From NCBI RefSeq assembly GCF_001439915.1, contig NZ_LMBW01000001.1:6373-70372 (forward strand): DNA of 64,000 nt, read 5' to 3'. A program made the position numbers and the translations under genes. Source of the stretch: Fredinandcohnia humi (GTDB taxonomy: Bacteria > Bacillota > Bacilli > Bacillales > Bacillaceae_L). Positions 50,276-59,334 of this stretch are shown one piece after another. Each line of letters starts with the position of its first letter. Positions within the stretch are counted from its first letter, which is position 1. The notes beneath the pieces were generated by a model that saw only the letters and a list, made by a program, of their open reading frames with translations, made no database searches and was not told where the DNA came from.

Positions 50276-53200
50276 TTATGAATCTAAAGCTTTTCTACGA
50301 TAGCGAAGAACACCTACACTTATCCCAATAAGTGTGAATAATATCCCGACCGTCAGCCAGTTAAACATTAAAGTGGCGGTAGTTGGTAATTTGCTACCAT
50401 TTTTTGTTTGTTCAGTATTCGGTGATTTGACATCTTGTTTGTGATTATCACCCAGCGTTTGGTCATTACCTGAGTTTTGGTCACCTGGCGTTTGATTATT
50501 ACCTGGCGTTTGATTATTACCTGGCGTTTGATTATTACCTGGCGTTTGATTGTTGCTTGGCGTTTGATTATTACCCGTCGATTGATCATTACCTGGTTGT
50601 TGATTGCCGCCTGGTTCTTGCTCATCACCAGGGGTTACTGGTTTAGGATCATCTGGATTTTCCTCACCGGGTTCTGCTGGTTCCACAGGCTTTTTATCTT
50701 CGATTTGGGCCATAAATTCCCCGAATGTATCCCAAACACCATTCCAAACAATCTCACCTTCTTGGTTGCGTTCAAAGTTTTGAATGGTTGCTATGGTTTG
50801 AACGACATCATTCGGAAGTTCAACACCAGATTTATTTAATGACTTAGTTCCATCAAACATAAAGTTATTATCTGTTTTTGGATGTTGGTAATTGTCTTTT
50901 TTCTTTGTGTCATTCGTAAAGAATGATATAAATCCATCAATTGTAAAGTCAGGTGTAATGTGGTTATACGTCGTGAACACCATATTTCCACCTGCATTAT
51001 TGAATGCGTAGTTGTTTTCTGCAATCACACCGGGGTTACTATTACTCGTAAAACCTGCTGCACCATTTCCGAAGGCAACGCTATTTTTGATGTTATGAGA
51101 GACATGGACACCTTCACCACCAAGCTTAAAGCCGTTTTTATCACCTGCGCCAACAGTTCCATCTGTTAAAAATCCATTATTATAAGCGATACTATCTTCA
51201 ATCGTGACGGCTCCAATTGCGCCTGTGCCAACCTTTGTATAAAGGTCCCAACCATCATCGATATTATTATGGGCAATTGCACCTCTAAAGACATTCCCTT
51301 CACCAACTGTTAATTTTGCAGCGAATCCGTCCGCATTGTTATCGGATGGGTCACGGTTATCAAATGATTCGCTGTTTAGGATTAAGTTGTAAGATGGCCA
51401 ATCAGCTTTATTATTCGAATCGTCTGTACGGCTGATTTGTAAGCCGGTATCACCATTCGCATAGGTTTTAATATTTTCGATAATATTATAGTGTCCACCT
51501 ACTGTGTAACCTTTCGTATTGCCGGCAGACTGTATGAAATCTAAGCCTTTTACATGCCAGTAGTTACCACTGTGAACAACACCTTCTGTTTTCTTATCAA
51601 AATCGATAACGGGTCTTGATGTAGCGGCAGGATCCGCCCATAAGTATTTCATTTCATCTTCAGTGCCATTATTGTATTTCTTAATTTCAAGTATTCCATT
51701 TCTCACGTAATGTCCTTCCATTACATAAATGTGCTGGCCGGGCTTTACAAAATCAATAGCTGTATCCAAGTCTAGTGGTTTATCTTTTGAGCCGTCCCCT
51801 GCACTTGAACCGTTAGGAGAAACGTAGATATTACTATCTTCGGCATATGTCTGCATTTCGACTGTGAAATTTTGTATCAATCTTTCATAGTTAGTTAGAT
51901 TTTGAGTTTCGTCGGGTATAAACACAAAGCTAAAGTTCGTATTCTTATTTTTTAAGATCGTTGTTTGAATCTCAAGTTTTTGTCCGGCAATCATTGGTTC
52001 ATCATAACGAATCACTTCATTACCTTCCTTAATTGTTACAGAACCATTTACATTTGATTGAATAATAAGCCGATAATTTGTATCAGAAGTCTTGTCCAAT
52101 GATAAAATATCAAATTGTGGGGTGACCTCTTTAATTGGTTCCTCTCCCTTAGGAGCATCTGTTTTTGTTGCTGTAACGTTGAAATCTATATTACTAACTT
52201 CGATGGTTGCGACACGTGCAGTGTAGAAACCGACATACGCCTTTCCATTTTGAACGTTCAGAATGTCGGGTGCATAGATCCCTTTTTCAATAACTTGTTC
52301 ACCGTCATTTAAAATTCCAGTAAAACCACTATTTGTTTTCTTAAGTGTAAGACGGTAAGTTTTATTGGGATAAGTATTTGCAGCAGTTGGTATATCTTTC
52401 CTTAACATTTCATTTTGAATGCCTTGGCTTCCTGTACCATCCGGTGATGATACCCCTGTTCTTACAAAAAGTTGAGTTCCATTATCTTCTCGTGTACCAC
52501 CCGAGTATCCTCCGATAGCAGCAATATTACTAGAAAAGATTCCTTTTTGGTCTCCAGTTTCGTATATGGCATCTCTCGCCATAATTCCGAAGGATTCTTG
52601 ACCATCATAAGGCTTCTTTGCATATTCAATTACTTTGATATCAGCCGAAAGCTCAAAATTATCTTCATTAGCATCAATTTCTGTGTAATAGAAGGAGAGA
52701 CCATCATGGTCACCGGTTATTTTACCAGCACCATCAATAGCCGCTAAGCGAACGGTATCATTCTCTAAGTACTCAATCGTATTTCTTTCATCTGATGAAG
52801 ATTGTCCAAAGCGAATAAAGTCAAATTTGTATTCTGTTTTTTCTCTGACTGTGACATTATAAGTAATCGGGTCAAGGTCCAAATCTACTTTTGGAGTCAC
52901 TGTTATAGAATACGGTCCGGCTTTATCATTTCTAAACGAACTGGAGTCTACACCATATGCATCAGCGGATAACACTTCATGGTCACCATTATCGTAAACC
53001 TTTGAAACTTCTAATCCATTAGATGCAAACGTATCACCAATTGTAAATGTTGTTTTTGGAAACTGGGTTATTTTTAACTCAAGTGCTTCTTTTTCTTTTA
53101 CATTCAAGGTGATTGTTTCACTAGCATCCTTATGGCTTATTACCACATTCTTGTCCCCAGGTGTTGTAGCTTCAAAACCAGAAACAGTAAATTCGTTATC

Positions 53201-55156
53201 CATCAATCTTACTTGTGATTTATCCTTATAAATGGCATAAACAACGATTCCGGCAAGATCGAGTTGATCCCCGATAAAATATTGTGTTTTTACCGGTCTT
53301 TTTGTTACTTGAAGCTCAGCAAGCTCTGTATCTTTTACAGTTGCATTAAAGCTAGCTGTAACAGCTGGAAAATCTTTTGTGACGATTGTGATTGTTTTGG
53401 AACCAGGATTATTAAATGTAAAAGCGCTATCAATTAAATTATTATCAACACTAAAATCTAGCTGATCTTCAATAAGAGAATAAGTTTCTCCATTATCATA
53501 AGTACCAAGTACCTCTAATCCAGCAGGTTCAAATTTATCACCAGGGTAATAAACTGTTTTTGCGGGGAAGTACTTAATCGTTAAATCTAGTAATGTCAAT
53601 TCCGTAATGGTTAAGTTAATAGTCTCTTTAGCTCCACCAAAGTTAACTGTGATTGTATTTGTACCAGCTTGACTACTATCAAATCCGGTTATGATATAAT
53701 CGGTTGCAGATAAAATGGATTCTTCACCGTTACTGTAAATCGCTTTAACAATTAAATCTGTTGTATTTAATTCATCATTTACTAGATACTCTGTTTTCAT
53801 GTTGTCGGTGTTGACTTCTAGTCTAGAAATTTTTTTCGTTTCTATTACTAGATCGAAATTATTGAAAATAATTTCGGCATCACGAGCAACGTACAGTCCA
53901 GCGAATACAGTATCACTAAATAAATTGTCAACAGTAAAGACTTCGGAAACACCATTTATGGTTACCTTATAGACATTTCCAGACTTTTGGATTTCTAAAT
54001 CATATACTTCATTTGCAGCTGGAATACTAACACCTGTAAAGTTATTCATTATAGTTTGTTGACCATCTTGGTTATAAAATGGCTTCATACCACCATCTTT
54101 AGTTAAATCCAATGCACCAACAGCAACATAATTAGAAGTTTGTTTGCTACTATTCCCATTTTCCTCCACCTGGTCTCTTAGCATAATACCAAACGACTTT
54201 TGGTGAGGTGTAGAAATACCACTGTTGCTATTGAAGCTTTTGACTATAGCTTTCGAAGTTAATGTAAAATTTGCGTTTGCCGGAATCTCTTTGAAATAAT
54301 AGGAAATTCCTTCATCCCCATTTGCAATTTTTCCACCAGATGCCAACATCGTAATTGAGCCATCGTCATTTACTGTAGGAGCAGGGTTTCTGGACTCACT
54401 TGTGTTACTTCCAAATGCTCTGTATTCCCAATCCCCCGTTTCTATTGGACGATCTATTTTTAAGGCAATATCACTATAGATAACACTTACATTTCGTGCG
54501 CCAAAAAGTCCAACATAATTGATTTCACCAGTATAATCCGTAATCGTCTTGGTTTCTTCACCAACAGTTAACTGATAAATATTTCCGTCTTTTCTTATTT
54601 TAAGGCTATATTCCTCGCCAGGTGCAGGATTGTTTGCAGTAAAATCCAACTCTTCTGGGTACTTATATGAAGAATTATTAGATTTATAGAATCCTCGAAT
54701 ATCTTGGCGGACCCCGCCAACTGCAAGATAATCACCAGTTATAACAGATGTATCAGTTAATACGTTGCCTCTAAGCATAATACCGAATCCCACTTCATTA
54801 TGAGAACCAATGGATTCAACCTTCACTTTTGCTGTAATCTCATAATTATCAGAAGGGTCGACCCGTTGATAATAGTAGGCAATTCCTTCCGAGGTACTTT
54901 TGACTTTACCACGATCGTTTGTAACACTCATATTGACAGACCCGTCATCATTTTCCTTAATTAAAAAATTTTCAGCAGTAATTTTGTCATTCCCGCCAAC
55001 ATCTCCACCTACTGCACCCTTCCATTTTGAGGATTCGGGAATATGAATCATATCAGAGGATTCATATTCAGCAGCTAACACGTTTAAACTCATATTTGGC
55101 AATAATAAAAGAAAACACATGAACACGGTTATAAAACGTTTATACTTTCTCACCAT
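50276..55156 (-). CDS. Giant cell-wall-anchored pectate lyase (PL9-like)
   Basis: A 1626-residue secreted multidomain protein. A signal peptide (about 1-29, cleaved near VLAA) is followed by two beta-sandwich modules (about 35-240 and 245-445) repeated again at about 775-990 (shared GFGIMLRD and VGLFGAR/GLYVARD patterns). Four bacterial Ig-like BIg_3 modules lie between (about 446-770; KTEYLVNDEL, KTVYYPGDKF, KTQYFIGDQL, KTTFTIGDTF). The catalytic domain (about 1105-1490; NIYVSPNGSSAGDGS, NNADGFAAKL, NNIDDGWDLYTK) is a PelL-type parallel beta-helix. A NNQTPG-repeat wall spacer leads to LPTTA (about 1587), a hydrophobic helix and RYRRK, a class-D-type sortase signal. GGAGG precedes the ATG. 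Its AraC regulator is upstream. Confidence 0.9.
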   Translation of the reverse strand: MVRKYKRFITVFMCFLLLLPNMSLNVLAAEYESSDMIHIPESSKWKGAVGGDVGGNDKITAENFLIKENDDGSVNMSVTNDRGKVKSTSEGIAYYYQRVDPSDNYEITAKVKVESIGSHNEVGFGIMLRGNVLTDTSVITGDYLAVGGVRQDIRGFYKSNNSSYKYPEELDFTANNPAPGEEYSLKIRKDGNIYQLTVGEETKTITDYTGEINYVGLFGARNVSVIYSDIALKIDRPIETGDWEYRAFGSNTSESRNPAPTVNDDGSITMLASGGKIANGDEGISYYFKEIPANANFTLTSKAIVKSFNSNSGISTPHQKSFGIMLRDQVEENGNSSKQTSNYVAVGALDLTKDGGMKPFYNQDGQQTIMNNFTGVSIPAANEVYDLEIQKSGNVYKVTINGVSEVFTVDNLFSDTVFAGLYVARDAEIIFNNFDLVIETKKISRLEVNTDNMKTEYLVNDELNTTDLIVKAIYSNGEESILSATDYIITGFDSSQAGTNTITVNFGGAKETINLTITELTLLDLTIKYFPAKTVYYPGDKFEPAGLEVLGTYDNGETYSLIEDQLDFSVDNNLIDSAFTFNNPGSKTITIVTKDFPAVTASFNATVKDTELAELQVTKRPVKTQYFIGDQLDLAGIVVYAIYKDKSQVRLMDNEFTVSGFEATTPGDKNVVISHKDASETITLNVKEKEALELKITQFPKTTFTIGDTFASNGLEVSKVYDNGDHEVLSADAYGVDSSSFRNDKAGPYSITVTPKVDLDLDPITYNVTVREKTEYKFDFIRFGQSSSDERNTIEYLENDTVRLAAIDGAGKITGDHDGLSFYYTEIDANEDNFELSADIKVIEYAKKPYDGQESFGIMARDAIYETGDQKGIFSSNIAAIGGYSGGTREDNGTQLFVRTGVSSPDGTGSQGIQNEMLRKDIPTAANTYPNKTYRLTLKKTNSGFTGILNDGEQVIEKGIYAPDILNVQNGKAYVGFYTARVATIEVSNIDFNVTATKTDAPKGEEPIKEVTPQFDILSLDKTSDTNYRLIIQSNVNGSVTIKEGNEVIRYDEPMIAGQKLEIQTTILKNKNTNFSFVFIPDETQNLTNYERLIQNFTVEMQTYAEDSNIYVSPNGSSAGDGSKDKPLDLDTAIDFVKPGQHIYVMEGHYVRNGILEIKKYNNGTEDEMKYLWADPAATSRPVIDFDKKTEGVVHSGNYWHVKGLDFIQSAGNTKGYTVGGHYNIIENIKTYANGDTGLQISRTDDSNNKADWPSYNLILNSESFDNRDPSDNNADGFAAKLTVGEGNVFRGAIAHNNIDDGWDLYTKVGTGAIGAVTIEDSIAYNNGFLTDGTVGAGDKNGFKLGGEGVHVSHNIKNSVAFGNGAAGFTSNSNPGVIAENNYAFNNAGGNMVFTTYNHITPDFTIDGFISFFTNDTKKKDNYQHPKTDNNFMFDGTKSLNKSGVELPNDVVQTIATIQNFERNQEGEIVWNGVWDTFGEFMAQIEDKKPVEPAEPGEENPDDPKPVTPGDEQEPGGNQQPGNDQSTGNNQTPSNNQTPGNNQTPGNNQTPGNNQTPGDQNSGNDQTLGDNHKQDVKSPNTEQTKNGSKLPTTATLMFNWLTVGILFTLIGISVGVLRYRRKALDS
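50484..50591. repeat. 18-bp coding tandem repeat in the wall spacer
   Basis: Six units of CCTGGCGTTTGATTATTA (plus strand), encoding NNQTPG on the minus strand. Units 1-3 are identical and 4-6 vary. Copy number may change by slippage and so alter spacer length. Confidence 0.9.
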
Positions 55157-55223
55157 TTTACCTCCTATTTTGTATGTATTGAAGAAAAGTTACAAACAAT
55201 TTTTTTGTGACTCATCACCACCT

Positions 55224-55262
55224 TAAAATGTCATATCCTCTGTGCCGAAATCAGAGGATATG
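55224..55262 (-). terminator. Terminator at the end of the AraC gene
   Basis: CATATCCTCTG pairs with CAGAGGATATG across the stop codon, then ACATTTT on the minus strand; the plus strand has a stronger T-run. Confidence 0.6.
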
Positions 55263-56129
55263 TGTTTTTTTTCGATATTCTTTTGGTGTCATATGGACCT
55301 GTTGCTTAAAGTTTCTTATAAAATTGGAAGAAGAGGAAAAACCTGTTTTTTCTGATACCTGATGAATGGGAACAATAGTAGATTGTAATAAATTCTTAGC
55401 CTCATAAATTCTTCTTTGGAGTATGTATTCGTGGACAGTAAGGCCAAATTCTTTCTTAAAAAAATGACATAGATAGTATTTATTGAGATGTAAGGATTCG
55501 GCCAAAGTGTCAAGGCGCCAATCTGTGTTCCAGACTTCGTTAATTTCTTTTAAAATACGCTCAAGCATTTCAACTTTTCTTGAGTCTCGGTTCATCATTA
55601 GATGAGAGTTTTGGGCAAATGATGACTGAATCTCCCTTCCTAAAAAGAGAAGATATTCGAGGAGGTATATTTCTAATGCACTTTCTTTCTCCCATTGCTC
55701 TTCATTATCCTGTTCAAATAAAAGGTGATCGACAATGCGTTGTAGTTGATCTTCCTTCCATGACTGTAAATTCAGGACATATTGAGGGGAAGAAAGCTTG
55801 TTCAAAAAGCTAATAAATTTTTCGAAGATTGGATGGTCGAATCTAAGAAAATCCTCTGAAAATAGGGTAACGATTCTTTCATAAGGATTCCCTTCATTCA
55901 ATTTGACCTTATGAAAATCGGTGCTTTTAAAAAATAGAATTTGTCCTTTTGTTAAATGAAATATTTTTTCTTCAAAGATGTATGTGGCTTCACCATTTTG
56001 GAGCCACACGATTTCATAGCCAGAATGGGAATGGAAGTTAGCTGCCGTTTTACGGTCTACCTTAGCTTGGATTGAAAATTTCGGTCTCTTAAATATTTTG
56101 CTAAACAATTTATCATGATAAACTCTCAT
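55251..56129 (-). CDS. AraC-family regulator, probably of pectin use
   Basis: A 292-residue regulator: an N-terminal cupin sensor (ANFHSHSGYEIVWLQNGEATYIF, FHLTKGQILFFKSTDFHKV) and a C-terminal double HTH (WRLDTLAESLHLNKYYLCHFFKKEFGLTVHEYILQRRI, IHQVSEKTGFSSSSNFIRNFKQQVHMTPKEYRK). It lies directly upstream of the pectate lyase gene on the same strand, so it likely senses a pectin breakdown product and activates the lyase. AAGGTAGG precedes the ATG. Confidence 0.9.
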   Translation of the reverse strand: MRVYHDKLFSKIFKRPKFSIQAKVDRKTAANFHSHSGYEIVWLQNGEATYIFEEKIFHLTKGQILFFKSTDFHKVKLNEGNPYERIVTLFSEDFLRFDHPIFEKFISFLNKLSSPQYVLNLQSWKEDQLQRIVDHLLFEQDNEEQWEKESALEIYLLEYLLFLGREIQSSFAQNSHLMMNRDSRKVEMLERILKEINEVWNTDWRLDTLAESLHLNKYYLCHFFKKEFGLTVHEYILQRRIYEAKNLLQSTIVPIHQVSEKTGFSSSSNFIRNFKQQVHMTPKEYRKKTHIL

Positions 56130-56439
56130 TTTTCTTAACCTACCTTTTCAATGAACAATTGATATATTCAAAATTAAAGCGGTTTCAAAGCGAGTGTACC
56201 ATAGTAGGGATACTCATAAATGTGTATAAATTGCTATAAAAATATGCAAATATTGCTTTTTTATAGATTCTAAACAAATGATTATATGTGTTATGGGAAA
56301 AAAGGACAAAAAATCATTATTAATAGAAACTTAATCCTTTATTCATAGTTTGTTCATATTTGAGGGCTAATATAAAGACATGGAAAAGATAAGCTTTTTC
56401 ATACCCCCCTTTTAAATGATCATAAAATCATTTTTAATG

Positions 56440-56466
56440 TCCGGCCATTTGGCCGGATATTTTTTT
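56440..56466 (+). terminator. Terminator-like hairpin upstream of speD
   Basis: TCCGGCC pairs with GGCCGGA, then TATTTTTTTG, 90 bp before speD. No coding sequence lies upstream on this strand in the 426-bp intergenic region, so it may be a leader attenuator. The rest of this gap shows only AT-rich promoter-like sequence. Confidence 0.7.
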
Positions 56467-56555
56467 GACCATTAATAAAATCCACATAAAATGAATAGAA
56501 TCCTGCGATTCAACCAACATAAAAATATGGAAAAATATAAAAAGGGGACAATTAG

Positions 56556-57374
56556 ATGAAACACATGGAGCTGACTCCAAATCAAATTTTAAATCTACAT
56601 GGTTTTAATAACCTTACGAAATCATTAAGCTTTAATATGTATGACATTTGCTACACCAGTTCACAAGAAGAGCGGGACGCATATATTGAATATATAGACG
56701 ATGTATATAATGCTGATCGGTTAACCGAAATACTTAGCAATGTAGCAGATATCATCGGTGCAAATATTTTAAATGTAGCAAAGCAGGATTATGTACCACA
56801 AGGAGCAAGTGTTACGATTTTAGTATCAGAAGGGCCAGTAGATGAGCCGCATGCCGAAGATTTCGAAGAATCTCCTGGACCGATTCCTGGTTCAGTGGTT
56901 GCGCAAATGGATAAAAGTCATATAACTGTACATACCTATCCCGAATCACACCCAGATGAAGGAATTAGTACATTTCGCGCGGATATTGATGTATCAACAT
57001 GCGGGGAAATATCTCCTCTAAAAGCATTAAATTATATGATTCAATCATTCGAGACCGACGTGATGACCATTGATTATCGCGTGCGAGGATTCACAAGAGA
57101 TATTACGGGGCATAAACTATTTATTGATCACGAAATTAATTCGATCCAAAATTACATACCTGAAGAAATCCAGGAAATGTATCATATGATTGATGTAAAT
57201 GTGTATCAGGAAAACATTTTCCACACGAAATGTAAGCTAAAAGAATTTGATCTTGAGCATTACTTATTTTTCAGCGATACGAAAGAAAAGCTTTCACCCG
57301 ACGAAGAACTAATCATTGCCGAAAAGTTGATTACAGAAATGGATGAAATTTTTTATGGGAAAAACATTATTTAA
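56556..57374 (+). CDS. speD: S-adenosylmethionine decarboxylase, E. coli SpeD type
   Basis: A 272-residue proenzyme that cleaves itself to form a pyruvoyl group and decarboxylates SAM to supply aminopropyl groups for spermidine. The processing site is Lys120-Ser121 in [12 protein letters not shown], and the catalytic region [23 protein letters not shown] follows. Length matches the proteobacterial-type SpeD, about twice the 126-residue SpeH of B. subtilis. GGGGA precedes the ATG. Confidence 0.94.
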   Translation: MKHMELTPNQILNLHGFNNLTKSLSFNMYDICYTSSQEERDAYIEYIDDVYNADRLTEILSNVADIIGANILNVAKQDYVPQGASVTILVSEGPVDEPHAEDFEESPGPIPGSVVAQMDKSHITVHTYPESHPDEGISTFRADIDVSTCGEISPLKALNYMIQSFETDVMTIDYRVRGFTRDITGHKLFIDHEINSIQNYIPEEIQEMYHMIDVNVYQENIFHTKCKLKEFDLEHYLFFSDTKEKLSPDEELIIAEKLITEMDEIFYGKNII

Positions 57375-57439
57375 AAAAGGTTGACAATAATATAGGTCAA
57401 ATGTTACATTTATTATAATATATATCGAACATAATTTTC

Positions 57440-57538
57440 TCCTAAAGGGGAGTAGCTTTTACAGCAAAGTCGTCATTCCAGAGTGTAACCACTCTCGGCT
57501 TTGTTGGCAACTTAACCGTTGTTAGCAAGACCTTTACC
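57440..57538 (+). ncRNA. yybP-ykoY manganese riboswitch
   Basis: AAAGGGGAGTAGC at 57444, AGTCGTCATTCC, a variable hairpin, CGGCTTTGTTGGCAAC and GCAAGACCTTTACC are diagnostic. P1 pairs AAAGG (57444-57448) with CCTTT (57531-57535), which is also the 5' strand of the first terminator, so Mn2+ binding should prevent termination. It precedes a TerC-family exporter. Confidence 0.93.
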
Positions 57539-57600
57539 GAGCTTACGGTAAAGGTCTTTATTTTTGACCTTTACCAATTATGGTAAAGGTCATTTTTGTT
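57529..57600 (+). terminator. Two tandem terminators with identical stems
   Basis: GACCTTTACC/GGTAAAGGTC at 57529-57556 with tail TTTATTTTT, then the same 10-bp stem at 57566-57591 with tail ATTTTTGTTTT. All four strands are mutually compatible, so the first right arm can also pair with the second left arm. Confidence 0.9.
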
Positions 57601-57627
57601 TTAGGTAAAGATCGAGAGGTGAGAAGA

Positions 57628-57765
57628 ATGCTTAAAAGAAAGTTTGAGACATCATCATTTGAGGAATTAATTAAAAAGAATAAAGAAGAAATTTTAAAAG
57701 ACAAGGTAGAGCTAGAAAAGATTGAAAAACGTTTAGATGATAAGCGTTTTGCGATGTTGAAGTAA
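57628..57765 (+). CDS. FbpB-family small basic protein
   Basis: A 45-residue basic helical protein starting MLKRKFETSSFEELIKKNKE and ending with DKRFAMLK. The pattern SFEELIxxNKxEIxxDxxxLxxIExRL matches Fur-regulated basic protein B, proposed in B. subtilis to assist the iron-sparing small RNA FsrA. AGGTGAG precedes the ATG. It lies between the manganese riboswitch and the TerC gene, so it is predicted to be induced by manganese. Confidence 0.75.
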   Translation: MLKRKFETSSFEELIKKNKEEILKDKVELEKIEKRLDDKRFAMLK

Positions 57766-57812
57766 TTTTTTTCCTAAATTCATAGAATAAAAGATTAGAA
57801 GGGAGATCTTTG

Positions 57813-58520
57813 ATGGAAATCTTAAGCATTGAGTTTTTTACCGCACTCTTAGTTATTATTGGGATTGATTTGGTATTAGCAGGAGATAATGCCATTGTTA
57901 TTGGGTTAGCAGCTAGAAATTTACCAAAAGAACAACAGAAAAAGGCAATTATTTGGGGAACTGTAGGGGCAATTGCAATTAGAATAGCAGCAACTTTAGC
58001 TGTAGTTTGGTTACTTGCTGTCCCGGGATTACGAATAGTAGGTGGAATCCTACTTGTATGGATTGCTTATAATCTATTAACAGATGACAAAGGTCATGAA
58101 ATTAAAGCAGTTGGAAGCTTTTGGGCAGCCATTCGAACAATTATCATTGCAGATGCTCTAATGGGTCTAGATAATGTTTTAGCGGTTGCTGGTGCTGCTC
58201 AAGGTAACTTCTTACTAGTTGTATTAGGACTTATTATTTCAGTACCAATTATGGTTTGGGGTAGTACAATGTTCATTAAGTTAATTGATCGTTTCCCAGT
58301 CATCATTACAATTGGTGCCGCGATTTTAGCTTGGACTGCATCAAAAATGATTGTAGCGGAACCATTCCTAAGCTCTATATTTAGTAATGGATTTGTGAAG
58401 TATGGCTTTGAGATAATCGTAGTTGCCGCAGTTATAGCAGCTGGATACATGAAATCGAAAAAAGCTGCAAATACCACTGAAGCACAAAAAGAACAACAAG
58501 TATTAAGTAAAGCTGAATAG
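57813..58520 (+). CDS. TerC-family manganese exporter, YjbE-like
   Basis: A 235-residue protein with seven helices. FFTALLVIIGIDLVLAGDNAIVIGLAARNLP and IIADALMGLDNVLAVAGAA carry the paired acidic motifs of TerC proteins. With the manganese riboswitch upstream, Mn2+ export is the likely role (MeeY/MeeF-type). GGGAG lies upstream of the ATG at 57813. Closest in pattern to B. subtilis YjbE. Confidence 0.9.
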   Translation: MEILSIEFFTALLVIIGIDLVLAGDNAIVIGLAARNLPKEQQKKAIIWGTVGAIAIRIAATLAVVWLLAVPGLRIVGGILLVWIAYNLLTDDKGHEIKAVGSFWAAIRTIIIADALMGLDNVLAVAGAAQGNFLLVVLGLIISVPIMVWGSTMFIKLIDRFPVIITIGAAILAWTASKMIVAEPFLSSIFSNGFVKYGFEIIVVAAVIAAGYMKSKKAANTTEAQKEQQVLSKAE

Positions 58521-58526
58521 AAATGA

Positions 58527-58556
58527 AGGCGGACTCGCATATGGGTCCGCTTTTAT
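58527..58556 (+). terminator. TerC operon terminator
   Basis: GCGGACTC pairs with GGGTCCGC, then TTTTAT. A near copy, with similar downstream sequence, occurs at 63884-63915. Confidence 0.85.
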
Positions 58557-58631
58557 ATTGTATTGTGAAGATTAGAAAATGTGCATGGAATTGATTAGAC
58601 ATTTGATTTAAATAAGTATTGTTCAAACTGA

Positions 58632-59284
58632 TTAAGATTTGCTTTTAGACCGTCCCTCTTTAAATCTTCGGAAGGACCAAATAGCCATTGAAAGCCAAAA
58701 GCCACTCGCCAAATATCCTCCAATTATATCGCTAGGATAGTGAACCCCTAGATAAATTCGGCTAGTCCCAATCATAATAATAAATCGGAACCGCTAATCA
58801 AAATTAAAATCGCACGTCCAAAACGGGACGGGATATAACGCCATAGCAAGAAAGTAATGATTCCGTATACGGCAAATGCATTCATAGCGTGTCCGCTAGG
58901 AAAGTTGTAGCCACTGGTCTCAATCAATCGATGTGAATCTGGACGAGCCCGGTGGAAAATATATTTTAAAATCTGATTAATAATGGCCGTTCCGATAATA
59001 ACAGTCCCAAATAATATAAGCTCCATCCGGTGCTTTAAAACAAAATAAAGAAATAAAGCAGCACATAGTGATATAACAAACACCGATGGAAATGACCCGA
59101 TAAAAGTAAAAAATTTCATGACTAAGGTTAAACTTGGTGACTCCAAACCTTGTATAGCTGAAATCAATACTTGATCAAAGTGACTTAGTTTCTGTGCGTT
59201 CATTAATATTGCGATACTACTAAAACCAATTAGTGCCACCAAACTAATGATGAAGCCACTAAATAATCCCCTAATTAATTTCAT
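58632..59284 (-). pseudogene. PAP2-family phosphatase, frameshifted
   Basis: The upstream frame (ATG at 59284, GGAG 7 nt before) encodes five helices, KYIFHRARPDSH (motif C1) and YNFPSGHAMNAF (motif C2), then ends early at SGSDLLL (stop near 58772). The missing part continues in another frame: MIGTSRIYLGVHYPSDIIGG contains motif C3 (SR...H...D), ending at the TAA at 58632. One lost base near 58785-58792 explains the break. Without C3 the enzyme (undecaprenyl-pyrophosphate or lipid phosphate phosphatase) would be inactive. Confidence 0.9.
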
Positions 59285-59334
59285 ATACAGACTCCAATCT
59301 GTATGTCGAATTTCCAATTTAAGTAGACTTGATT

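Noticed and set aside
56130-56439. Small gene or riboswitch upstream of speD
   Set aside because: No coherent reading frame with a ribosome site and no known aptamer core; only a terminator-like hairpin at 56440 is supported.
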